64,000 nt of DNA from a virus: positions 62,001-126,000 of the IMG/VR virus record IMGVR_UViG_3300017917_000952. The stretch is one strand, 5' to 3'. Positions 22,820-29,818 of the stretch are shown piece by piece (position 1 is the stretch's first letter; the number at the start of each line of letters is the position of its first letter). The notes below the pieces were generated by a model. It was not told the origin of the DNA. It did no database searches and saw only the letters and a list, made by a program, of their open reading frames with translations. A program made the translations under genes and the position numbers.

Positions 22820-23280
22820 AATGGTTTCTTAAAATTCTAGAACGACTAGGTCGTAAACGTATTGTAATGGACAGGATTAACAATGAGCCTTATCTCGAAC
22901 GCTACTACCTCTTTCTTAAAGATAGAAAGCATTTCCCCTTCAATGTGTTTCTTCACCGTTTCCTTAAATCAGATCCCGATGATGTGCATGATCATCCATG
23001 GGGTTACGCAACGCTTATCTTAAAAGGCGGCTACTATGAATGGGTGGGCAAGTTTAACTCCAACGGCGAAAAGATTGGTGAAGTTAGAATGTGGCGTGGC
23101 CCTGGCCATTTCCGTGTATGTAGTGCTACTTCTTACCATCGTATTGAACTTGACCCAGGGGTAGACTGCTGGACTTTGTTCATGCCCGGTCCTCAGAAGA
23201 GAGAATGGGGATTCTGGTATAAGGGTGCTTGGATGCACAATGACCAATACCTTAAAGGTCGGTCAGAGGGAACTTTGTAA
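22816..23280 (+). CDS. Cupin-fold protein
   Basis: 154 residues. A basic, helical N-terminus (MKWFLKILERLGRKR) is followed by a double-stranded beta-helix domain with a metal-type motif DVHDHPWGYATLILKGGYYE (residues ~57-76), then RVCSATSYHRIE, and a final WTLFMPGPQKREWGFWY. The two H-x-H-like clusters could bind Fe or Zn. Cupins include isomerases, dioxygenases and sugar-binding proteins. Coupling to the glycosyltransferase suggests sugar or base chemistry. Its last 29 bases overlap the convergent radical-SAM gene. Confidence 0.75.
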   Translation: MKWFLKILERLGRKRIVMDRINNEPYLERYYLFLKDRKHFPFNVFLHRFLKSDPDDVHDHPWGYATLILKGGYYEWVGKFNSNGEKIGEVRMWRGPGHFRVCSATSYHRIELDPGVDCWTLFMPGPQKREWGFWYKGAWMHNDQYLKGRSEGTL

Positions 23281-24289
23281 TTTTTTGATCGTCCTCATCA
23301 ATGCAAGACCTCATTCCGCACTTTTGAGGTCCTTGCGGAGGCATCCACCCGGGGTGCCAAATATTGCCTAGTGCAATGTTGTTACAGTTACTTCCGCTTA
23401 CCCATCCCTGAGCACCTATAACTAGTTTCTCAACTCCTGCGTTACACAACTGCCCGGTGAAACTAGGATGCTTGTTATACGTTTCCTCATATCGTTCTTG
23501 CCATGTAGTCTCTTGAAAATATATTTTTTCTTCGACTAGAGGACTTTTTTCAATTATAGGCGGTGGAGGGGGCGGGGGTGGCGGAGCAACTACTGGAGGT
23601 GCTTCAGCAAGGCGGCGGCGCATTTCTTCTTCTCTGCGTTTCTGTTCTTCTAAGCGTCTTGCTCTTTCTATTAAAACTTGTTCCCTATGCTCTTTGGTAA
23701 GATTAAAAAAATCAATCTTTTGCAGTTCTTCAAAAGAATACTTTAACATTCCTGCGGACGGATCTGCATTAAAATATAATTGTGTTTTAGTTATAACTAT
23801 ACCAAGTTCTTCTTCTAGTTCAAGAACTCTATTAATATCTTCTTCAACGTGTGTGTTTCTTATCGGTGCAGTAATTGAAATCTTTTTGTTTTTTGATTTA
23901 AAAGTATCAAATATATATTTGATTAAAGAGGGGCTTTGCCAAAAATGAAATGTTAGAATTAGATTATCAACATGAGGTTCTATAGCCCACCAATCCATCC
24001 ATAATCTGCCGCCGCTAGTATGTAAGGTAATGCTATCACTATTTGCTCTGCATAGTTTGAGTAATTGGGGCATATAGTCCATATCCAGTGGCTCGCCTCC
24101 ATTAAATATCCAATCAATGCTTCTGTTTTGCTTTATCTTGTAAGAATCGATTAGCAGTTGGGCAATTCTAAGATACTCGTTTATGTCTTGAGGAACTGGA
24201 CCCCCTCGAGAGCTCGTTGGACAATATTCACATTGGGCCTTACAATAGTCGTTTAAGGTCCAGGAAATAATGGTTTTTAAATTATCCAT
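23252..24289 (-). CDS. Radical SAM protein with coiled-coil/polyproline insert
   Basis: 345 residues on the minus strand amid plus-strand genes. The 4Fe-4S/SAM motif CKAQCEYC (Cx3Cx2C, Cys16, 20, 23) opens a partial TIM barrel (IFNGGEPLDMDYMPQLLKLC with the GGEP motif). After ~residue 205 comes an Arg/Glu coiled coil and a run of nine prolines (~245-253), unusual in this fold. The C-terminal ~75 residues contain several further cysteines (LCNAG, GSNCNN, KCGMRSC) in a SPASM/twitch-like arrangement that could hold a second cluster. The substrate is unknown. SPASM enzymes often modify peptides. It is convergent with the cupin gene (29-base overlap) and divergent from the MazG/QueE operon. I see no Shine-Dalgarno. 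Confidence 0.8.
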   Translation of the reverse strand: MDNLKTIISWTLNDYCKAQCEYCPTSSRGGPVPQDINEYLRIAQLLIDSYKIKQNRSIDWIFNGGEPLDMDYMPQLLKLCRANSDSITLHTSGGRLWMDWWAIEPHVDNLILTFHFWQSPSLIKYIFDTFKSKNKKISITAPIRNTHVEEDINRVLELEEELGIVITKTQLYFNADPSAGMLKYSFEELQKIDFFNLTKEHREQVLIERARRLEEQKRREEEMRRRLAEAPPVVAPPPPPPPPPIIEKSPLVEEKIYFQETTWQERYEETYNKHPSFTGQLCNAGVEKLVIGAQGWVSGSNCNNIALGNIWHPGWMPPQGPQKCGMRSCIDEDDQKITKFPLTDL

Positions 24290-24296
24290 AATATAG

Positions 24297-24325
24297 TTGA
24301 CAGGTCTAAATACACTCTGTATAAT
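24297..24325 (+). promoter_or_regulatory. Consensus sigma-70 promoter for the MazG-QueE operon
   Basis: TTGACA at 24297-24302 and TATAAT at 24320-24325 with a 17-base spacer, a perfect match to the sigma-70 consensus at both boxes. Confidence 0.85.
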
Positions 24326-24350
24326 GTACTTATCTTATCAAGGCTATAAA

Positions 24351-24638
24351 ATGCAGGCTAACCCAAATAGATACCAAGAAGCATTAGACATTCTGCAGGA
24401 AGAATGCGGAGAAGTAATTGTAGAAGTTAGCAAGTGTCGCAGGTTTGGTCTAAATACAACACATTACAAAACAGGCCTAGAGCATAACAAAATGCTCGAA
24501 ATTGAAATAGGTGATGTGTTAGCAATGATTGATATCTTAGAAGAACAGGGTATCATAGACCACACTGCGTTAATGCACGCCAAGTCAAAGAAAAAAGAAA
24601 AACTTAAACAATGGTCAAAAATATATGAGCAAAATTAA
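24351..24638 (+). CDS. MazG-like nucleotide pyrophosphohydrolase
   Basis: 95 residues from ATG 24351. The earlier in-frame ATG (24324) lies inside the -10 box. The EExxE...ExxD metal motif of all-alpha NTP pyrophosphatases is present: LQEECGEVIVEVSK and, after ~30 residues, EIEIGDVLAMIDIL. Members of this family hydrolyse NTPs or dNTPs to monophosphates; phage MazG proteins can alter host nucleotide or (p)ppGpp pools. In a base-modification block it might also remove a competing normal nucleotide. The end overlaps the QueE-like gene by 14 bases. Confidence 0.8.
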   Translation: MQANPNRYQEALDILQEECGEVIVEVSKCRRFGLNTTHYKTGLEHNKMLEIEIGDVLAMIDILEEQGIIDHTALMHAKSKKKEKLKQWSKIYEQN

Positions 24639-25479
24639 AGTCGCAGAATTATTCTATTCTATTCAAGGCGAAGGACGCTATATGGGTGTTCCTTCTGTCT
24701 TTCTTCGCACCTTTGGGTGTAATTTTAAATGCCAAGGGTTTGGCATGCCACGAGGAGAACTAAGCAATGAGGCAGAAAATATTGACGCTACTAAGTACAC
24801 CGAGTACAAATCGCTTCCTTTGGTTTCTACAGGTTGTGACAGTTACGCTAGTTGGGATCCTCGCTTTAAGCATCTATCCCCTCTTCTGGATACTTCTGCG
24901 ATTGCCGACGCTATTGTGGATACGTTACCGCACAAGGAATGGCGGGACGAACATCTCGTAATTACAGGTGGTGAGCCTTTGCTAGGTTGGCAGAAGCAGT
25001 ATCCTGATTTACTCGATCATCCTAAGATGCGTAGTTTGAGAGAAATTACATTTGAGACAAACGGTACAATGCGCCTAACGCCTGCATTCACAGAATATCT
25101 AAAAAACTGGCAATGGAGTCACGAAAAGAACCTTACAAGAGAAATTACATTTAGTGTCAGTGCTAAACTTCCTGTAAGTGGCGAACCGTGGAAGGATGCT
25201 ATCAAACCGGCCGTGGTTAAATCTTATCAAGACATTGGTGCCAACGTCTATCTTAAGTTTGTGATTACCAACGAAGAAGATTTAAAGGACGCTGAACGAG
25301 CAGTCGAAGAATTTAGGGCAGGTGGGTTTACTGGACACGTATACCTTATGCCTGTTGGCGGTGTAGAGTCTGTGTATGCACTAAACAATAGGAACGTAGC
25401 AGACATTGCCATGCGTAAAGGTTGGAGATATTCAGATCGACTTCAAGTGCCACTGTTTAAAAACGAGTGGGGCACCTAA
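24625..25479 (+). CDS. queE: QueE-like 7-carboxy-7-deazaguanine synthase with split cluster motif
   Basis: 284-residue radical SAM enzyme. It starts as QueE does (ELFYSIQGEGRYMGVPSVFLR), which is diagnostic, and has VITGGEPLLGW and EITFETNGT. QueE converts carboxy-tetrahydropterin to 7-carboxy-7-deazaguanine on the way to preQ0. The cluster motif is unusual: GCNFKC gives Cys32 and Cys36, but the third cysteine is Cys71 in GCDSYASWD, separated by 34 residues instead of 2. The CD(S/T) context matches the canonical third cysteine, so the insert has been placed inside the loop. With the DpdA-like gene it points to 7-deazaguanine DNA modification. QueC, QueD and FolE are not evident here and may lie elsewhere or in the host. 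Confidence 0.85.
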   Translation: MSKIKVAELFYSIQGEGRYMGVPSVFLRTFGCNFKCQGFGMPRGELSNEAENIDATKYTEYKSLPLVSTGCDSYASWDPRFKHLSPLLDTSAIADAIVDTLPHKEWRDEHLVITGGEPLLGWQKQYPDLLDHPKMRSLREITFETNGTMRLTPAFTEYLKNWQWSHEKNLTREITFSVSAKLPVSGEPWKDAIKPAVVKSYQDIGANVYLKFVITNEEDLKDAERAVEEFRAGGFTGHVYLMPVGGVESVYALNNRNVADIAMRKGWRYSDRLQVPLFKNEWGT

Positions 25480-25694
25480 TGGAAACTCGAACTCGAACAA
25501 TAGCAAGGATGGTAAGTTATAGAATAACTGCCTGGCTGTTCACTATTCTTTGGACGTATCTCTTTACAGGCGACATTGGAAGTGCAACAGGATTTGCTAC
25601 TGCATTACATATTCTTTTGAGTATTGATTACTACATACACGAAAGACTATGGCTTAAAATTAAATGGGGTAGGATTGATGAAAAAAATAGTTGA
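25479..25694 (+). CDS. DUF2061-type small membrane protein
   Basis: 71 residues. The start shares an A with the QueE stop (TAATG). ARMVSYRITAWLFTILWTYLFTGD, then a second hydrophobic segment (TGFATALHILLSIDYYIHERLW) and a basic end match the pattern of the two-helix DUF2061 family, whose function is unknown. It should sit in the inner membrane. It overlaps the next gene by 17 bases. Confidence 0.75.
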   Translation: METRTRTIARMVSYRITAWLFTILWTYLFTGDIGSATGFATALHILLSIDYYIHERLWLKIKWGRIDEKNS

Positions 25695-26124
25695 GAAAAT
25701 TTTCGGTATTGATAAAATAAAGGCACAGACCGAAGCAAGTATTAAGGCAGCAGAAGAAGCCAAACGTATTGCAGAAGAAGCCACTGCGGCTGCTGAACGT
25801 GCTAAAGAAGCAGAACGTTTGGCAAAATTAAGTCCAAAAGAATTGGCTACAGAAAAGAAAGAGCCGTGGATCGCTGTTTTGGAAACTCATGTAAACAAAG
25901 AAAATGTTCGTAATGGTTTTTTCGAACTTGACTGGAATGAGTATTTTGTGTTACAATTACGTAGTGCTGGATATACTGGCGCTACAGATGAAGAAATTGT
26001 TGATCAATGGTTCAATGAACTTTGTCGTAACGTTGGTGCCGACGAGGGCATTGATATGAGCCGACGCGGCGCAGGCTATGTAAATCGCGCCCTACGTGAT
26101 GATGGACGAACTGAGGTCAGTTAA
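25678..26124 (+). CDS. Conserved phage protein with coiled-coil N-terminus
   Basis: 148 residues from ATG 25678 (GGGGTAGGA upstream). Residues ~8-55 are an Ala/Glu/Lys heptad-rich coiled coil (KAAEEAKRIAEEATAAAERA). The C-terminal domain (~60-145) is conserved-looking, with EPWIAVLETHVNKENVRNGF, FELDWNEYFVLQLRSAGYTG and IVDQWFNELCRNV. There is no catalytic motif. It ends in a TAATG junction with the FEN-like nuclease, so a replication-associated role is possible. Confidence 0.75.
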   Translation: MKKIVEKIFGIDKIKAQTEASIKAAEEAKRIAEEATAAAERAKEAERLAKLSPKELATEKKEPWIAVLETHVNKENVRNGFFELDWNEYFVLQLRSAGYTGATDEEIVDQWFNELCRNVGADEGIDMSRRGAGYVNRALRDDGRTEVS

Positions 26125-27116
26125 TGAACAAAACTTATATTCTGGTAGATACCGCTAATACTTTTTTCCGTGCTCGACACGTTATCCGTGGTTCACTAGA
26201 AGATAAAGTTGGTATGAGCATTCATACCACTTTGGGCAGTATTCGCAAGGCATGGCGTGACTTTAACGGCGATCACATTGTATTCTGCCTCGAAGGTCGC
26301 AGTTGGCGCAAGGATCATTACGCTCCGTACAAGCGCAACCGCTCCGACGCTCGGGCCGCGCTCAGCCCTCGCGAGGCTGAAGAAGATCGTGTGTTTTGGG
26401 AAACATTCGATCAGTTTAAAGACTTCATAATCAATAAGACAAACTGCACAGTTCTGCATCATCAACAACTAGAAGCAGACGACCTTATTGCAGGGTTTAT
26501 TCAAAGTCATCCTAATGATAATCATGTCATCATTAGTACAGATGGAGACTTTGCACAACTGATTGCACCCAATGTCAAACAGTACAACGGTGTAATGGAA
26601 GTCACAACTACTCACGAAGGATACTTTGATGCCAAAGGTAAACCTGTTGTTGATAAGAAAACTGGTGAAGCAAAAGGCGCACCGGACCCAAAATGGCTAC
26701 TCTTTGAGAAGTGTATGCGTGGCGACACCTCCGACAACATCTTTAGTGCATATCCGGGAGTACGTGAGAAAGGCACAAAGAATAAGGTTGGTCTCCGTGA
26801 AGCGTTTGCAGATCGCGATAGTAAAGGTTGGGCGTGGAACAATCTGATGCTTCAGCGTTGGATGGATCACGAAGGTGTCGAACATCGTGTGCTTGACGAT
26901 TATAACCGTAATGTTACTCTTTGTGACCTGACTGCACAACCCGAAGAGATTAAATACATTATTAAAGAAACAATTGAAAAAGCAACAACAGCAGAAAAGA
27001 ATATTCCGCAAGTTGGAATCAGACTTATGAAATTCTGCGCGGAATACGATCTGCAGAAAATTAGCGAACAGGTACAGAGCTATGCAGAACCACTCAATGC
27101 AAGGTACACGGCATAA
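26124..27116 (+). CDS. rnh: FEN/5'-3' exonuclease (T4 RNase H-like)
   Basis: 330 residues. The PIN/FEN fold is shown by the N-terminal YILVDTANTFFRARH, the metal-site acidic motifs LEADDLIAG, STDGDFAQL and RGDTSDNI, and a FKG-like basic helix (YAPYKRNRSDARAALSPREAEEDRVFW). All expected aspartates are present. In T4, the rnh product removes RNA primers from Okazaki fragments. The C-terminal part (~200-330) is the helix-hairpin-helix/arch region that binds DNA. The gene is coupled to the previous one and overlaps the out-of-frame 5' extension of the next. Confidence 0.88.
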   Translation: MNKTYILVDTANTFFRARHVIRGSLEDKVGMSIHTTLGSIRKAWRDFNGDHIVFCLEGRSWRKDHYAPYKRNRSDARAALSPREAEEDRVFWETFDQFKDFIINKTNCTVLHHQQLEADDLIAGFIQSHPNDNHVIISTDGDFAQLIAPNVKQYNGVMEVTTTHEGYFDAKGKPVVDKKTGEAKGAPDPKWLLFEKCMRGDTSDNIFSAYPGVREKGTKNKVGLREAFADRDSKGWAWNNLMLQRWMDHEGVEHRVLDDYNRNVTLCDLTAQPEEIKYIIKETIEKATTAEKNIPQVGIRLMKFCAEYDLQKISEQVQSYAEPLNARYTA

Positions 27117-27174
27117 AATATGTCCGTATGAAACTTCTTGCCAACATAAAACAGACAGATGCAGGGTTGACCAA

Positions 27175-27654
27175 ATGAATACAGCAAAAGTTCTTATTCC
27201 AAATAAAGAATGGGTAGTTACTGAAGATCATAAAAAGATCGGCGCAATTACTAAGGACAAAAAAGGCTATCAGTTTATCCACAAGGGCAAGACTGTTGGA
27301 TTTAAAAATCTAGCAGAACTTAAAGCTCAATTGGGTATTGAACTTTTTGAAGAAAGCATTAAAAAGAAATCGCAAGAAACAGATAGCAAGAATTATGTTA
27401 TCTATGACTTCCCTTGCAGTTCTAAGCCCTACGAATCTGTTTACAGTGTAAAAGAAAAACTTCCGTTATTTGCCAAAAGTGCAAAGAGCAAGAGTAGGTA
27501 CTGTGCTGGTTATTATGTAATTAAATTCCGTAAAGGTTGGGTTAAAAGTTTTTGTCCAAAACTAATCACACTACAGCGATATCCATATTACGGTCCGTTC
27601 AAAACTGAAGCAGAAATGAAACTGACTCTAAATAGTGTAAATAGATCAGTATGA
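27175..27654 (+). CDS. Conserved phage protein of unknown function
   Basis: 159 residues from ATG 27175. The frame is open further upstream to 27082 and that stretch encodes three cysteines (CPYETSC...C), so a longer form starting within the nuclease gene is possible. The body is lysine-rich: KGYQFIHKGKTVGFKNLAEL, then YVIYDFPCSSKPYESVYSV, CAGYYVIKFRKGWVKSFCPK and a terminal YPYYGPFKTEAEM. This pattern is seen in T4-like aquatic phages without known role. No domain can be named. The stop overlaps the next start (ATGA). Confidence 0.75.
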   Translation: MNTAKVLIPNKEWVVTEDHKKIGAITKDKKGYQFIHKGKTVGFKNLAELKAQLGIELFEESIKKKSQETDSKNYVIYDFPCSSKPYESVYSVKEKLPLFAKSAKSKSRYCAGYYVIKFRKGWVKSFCPKLITLQRYPYYGPFKTEAEMKLTLNSVNRSV

Positions 27655-27857
27655 GCGACCTTAACACATTCCCTATTGAAGACTTCCTAAATAAGGCTCG
27701 ATTGGCTATCAAAACCAATCAAAAGAGCCTTACTCTGACTATAAAAGAAGCAACTGATCTTCAAAATAGTCTTAGTGTTGTTATGACTCGTCTTGCAGGT
27801 GAAGCACAGTCTAAACAAGAAGACATTACCATTAAACTCAACGGCGGAACTTTTTAA
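27651..27857 (+). CDS. 68-residue unknown protein
   Basis: Starts in an ATGA overlap. It is a helical protein with a heptad pattern (IEDFLNKARLAIKTNQKSL, LTIKEATDLQNSLSVVMTRL) and a short C-terminal strand (EDITIKLNGGTF). It could dimerise through the helix. No family is recognised. Confidence 0.65.
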   Translation: MSDLNTFPIEDFLNKARLAIKTNQKSLTLTIKEATDLQNSLSVVMTRLAGEAQSKQEDITIKLNGGTF

Positions 27858-27871
27858 ATTTTTGGTAAATA

Positions 27872-27899
27872 TATACGCACTTATCGGAGCAAGCGTATA
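27872..27899 (+). promoter_or_regulatory. Hairpin with the ribosome site in its loop
   Basis: TATACGC (27872-27878) pairs with GCGTATA (27893-27899). The 14-base loop contains GGAG (27886-27889), and ATG 27902 follows 2 bases after the stem. The structure would bring a distant Shine-Dalgarno next to the start or hide it from ribosomes. Confidence 0.4.
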
Positions 27900-27901
27900 C
27901 T

Positions 27902-28201
27902 ATGAGCAGACCAAAACCGACCGTTTTATTAGAGATAACTAATAAAAAGACATATAAAACAGAGCAAGTTTTAGATGCCGAGGCCATTTGGGCTGTTTTT
28001 TACAAAGACAAGCCCATCAATTTAAAAACTAACAGTATTATAGCACAACAGGTTGGGCCAAAATACAAGAAGGTTAGTTTTTCAAATAGTGGCCACGCAT
28101 TTAATCTAGCCGAAAAATTGAACAAAATGTTCAATAGTCAGGACTTCTCTGTTTATAAACTAACCACAGGCGAGAAGTTCCTTGAAGAACCAAAAGATTG
28201 A
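27902..28201 (+). CDS. Small unknown protein
   Basis: 99 residues. The N-terminus is Lys/Thr-rich (SRPKPTVLLEITNKKTYKTE), followed by DAEAIWAVFYKDKPINLKT and a KYKKVSFSNSGHAFNLAEKL helix. The composition suggests a small soluble alpha/beta protein. The start is 44 bases after the previous gene, behind a hairpin that carries GGAG in its loop. No domain is recognised. Confidence 0.65.
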   Translation: MSRPKPTVLLEITNKKTYKTEQVLDAEAIWAVFYKDKPINLKTNSIIAQQVGPKYKKVSFSNSGHAFNLAEKLNKMFNSQDFSVYKLTTGEKFLEEPKD

Positions 28202-28574
28202 AATAACAAACTATCTGGCTACAGCAGAAGGACTTTCCCTTGAAGATCCGTATCCAAGGAAGTGGTTGTCTGCATGGTGGCAGAATCCTCGTCTAAAAGA
28301 AAACGGTGGGCTTAGATTAACCGAATCTGGTTTCGAAGTGATGTCCAAACACTTCACACCACACATGGTCAAATTTGAAGATGCGCTAAAAATGAAATTT
28401 AGCAATCAATTAATTCTGCGTTTGGATAACTTCATTACCTGCCCATGGTATATTACTCATAGAGCCGTTTGGGTTTTTGATGATAAAATGGCTGTCCAAT
28501 TAGTGTTGTTTTCTGGCAACATTGAAAAATTTACCACTGCAAAAGCAAGATCTATTGACAAAACACTTAATTAA
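28182..28574 (+). CDS. Conserved phage protein, probable TTG start
   Basis: 130 residues if TTG 28182 is used, which overlaps the previous gene by 20 bases. No in-frame ATG occurs before residue 54, and the sequence upstream of that point looks conserved (GLSLEDPYPRKWLSAWWQNP, GGLRLTESGFEVM). The C-terminal part is beta-rich (LILRLDNFITCPWYITHRAV, VFDDKMAVQLVLFSGNI), reminiscent of a small virion or DNA-binding fold. Function unknown. A promoter for moxR overlaps its 3' end. Confidence 0.65.
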   Translation: MKNQKIEITNYLATAEGLSLEDPYPRKWLSAWWQNPRLKENGGLRLTESGFEVMSKHFTPHMVKFEDALKMKFSNQLILRLDNFITCPWYITHRAVWVFDDKMAVQLVLFSGNIEKFTTAKARSIDKTLN

Positions 28575-28583
28575 GCGTATAAT
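28555..28583 (+). promoter_or_regulatory. Consensus sigma-70 promoter for moxR
   Basis: TTGACA at 28555-28560 and TATAAT at 28578-28583 with a 17-base spacer, a perfect consensus that begins inside the end of the previous gene. Confidence 0.85.
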
Positions 28584-28647
28584 AGTGACATACTGATGCA
28601 AAAGGCACAGTACTTTCACCCAAACTTAATTTTTTTGAAAGTGTAAA

Positions 28648-29730
28648 ATGGCAGAGCAAATTTCCACCAGCCGAACTGTTACTCCTAACGAAGCAAAGCG
28701 AGCTCTTCGTAAGTGTATCAAAATTCAACGCCCTGTGTTTATGTGGGGTCCTCCGGGTATTGGTAAGTCCGATATCGTCAAGCAAATCGGCGAAGAATAC
28801 GAACGCGAAGTTGTCGACGTTCGACTCAGTCTTTGGGAACCTACTGATATCAAAGGTATCCCTTATTACAACGGCCAGGCCAATACTATGAGCTGGGCTC
28901 CTCCTGCAGAACTGCCTACCGACGAAGACAGCACTGCTATTCTGTTCCTTGACGAACTGAATTCTGCGGCTCCTGCTACTCAAGCGGCTGCTTATCAACT
29001 TATCCTGAATCGCCGTGTTGGTACTTATGTACTGCCCAAAGGTGTTTCAATTGTTGCCGCCGGTAACCGTGAAACTGACAAGGGTGTTACTTATCGTATG
29101 CCTGCTCCGCTGGCTAACCGTTTTGTTCACATTGAACTTAAAACGGATTACGAAGACTGGCTCCAATGGGCTACTATCAATCGTGTTCACGAACAAGTGG
29201 TTGGTTACGTTGGCTTTGCCAAGCAAGACCTTTACGACTTCGATCCTAAGTCTGCAAGCCGGGCATTCGCTACTCCTCGTTCTTGGTCCTTTGTTAGCGA
29301 ACTTCTGCAAGACGACGACCTGCCCGAGAACACTCTGACTGATCTAGTCGCTGGTGCTATCGGCGAAGGTCTTGCTGTTAAGTTCATGGCTCACCGTAAG
29401 GTTGCCAAGCAGATGCCTAAGCCCGAAGACATTCTGGCAGGCAAGGTCAAGAAGTGTGACATCAAAGAAATCTCTGCGATGTATTCGCTAACTGTTTCTA
29501 TGTGCTACGAACTCCAAACTGCACATGAGAAGAAAGTAAAAGACTGGGATTCGATGGCAGACAACTTCTTCGGCTTCATGATGGATAACTTCCCGACTGA
29601 ATTGGTTGTTATGGGTGCAAAGGTTGCGTTGACTAACTATCAACTGCCGTTTGATGCTTCCAAACTGACAAACTTCGATCGCTTCCACGACAAGTACGGT
29701 AAGTTCATTATCACTGCAATGGAAGGTTAA
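28648..29730 (+). CDS. MoxR-type AAA+ ATPase
   Basis: 360 residues. Walker A GPPGIGKS (34-41), Walker B FLDELNSAAPATQAAAYQLI, sensor 1 AAGNRETDKG and an arginine-finger region PLANRFVHIEL identify the MoxR branch of AAA+ proteins, which act as chaperones with VWA-domain partners. The partner gene follows at 29819 behind its own promoter. The leader (28584-28647) lacks a good Shine-Dalgarno and contains ACTTTCA (28612-28618) complementary to TGAAAGT (28636-28642), ending 5 bases before the start codon, which may modulate translation. A phage MoxR could assemble or activate a metal enzyme, or remodel a virion or host complex. Confidence 0.9.
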   Translation: MAEQISTSRTVTPNEAKRALRKCIKIQRPVFMWGPPGIGKSDIVKQIGEEYEREVVDVRLSLWEPTDIKGIPYYNGQANTMSWAPPAELPTDEDSTAILFLDELNSAAPATQAAAYQLILNRRVGTYVLPKGVSIVAAGNRETDKGVTYRMPAPLANRFVHIELKTDYEDWLQWATINRVHEQVVGYVGFAKQDLYDFDPKSASRAFATPRSWSFVSELLQDDDLPENTLTDLVAGAIGEGLAVKFMAHRKVAKQMPKPEDILAGKVKKCDIKEISAMYSLTVSMCYELQTAHEKKVKDWDSMADNFFGFMMDNFPTELVVMGAKVALTNYQLPFDASKLTNFDRFHDKYGKFIITAMEG

Positions 29731-29734
29731 AATT

Positions 29735-29756
29735 GGGCCCTCCGGGGCCCTTTTTT
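29735..29756 (+). terminator. Rho-independent terminator after moxR
   Basis: GGGCCC (29735-29740) pairs with GGGCCC (29745-29750) around TCCG, followed by six T. It is the strongest GC stem in the window. Confidence 0.85.
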
Positions 29757-29758
29757 AC

Positions 29759-29787
29759 TTGCATTTTTTCTTTTTTGAGTGTATAAT
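29759..29787 (+). promoter_or_regulatory. Sigma-70 promoter for the VWA gene
   Basis: TTGCAT at 29759-29764 and TATAAT at 29782-29787, 17-base spacer, starting 3 bases after the terminator T tract. AGGAG precedes ATG 29819. Confidence 0.75.
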
Positions 29788-29818
29788 AGATATATACAGT
29801 TAAACACAGGAGCACTTA

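Noticed and set aside
23555-23585. Polyproline run as a sequencing or frameshift artefact
   Set aside because: The nine proline codons vary in third base (CCG, CCA, CCC, CCT) and the frame stays open with cysteine motifs on both sides.
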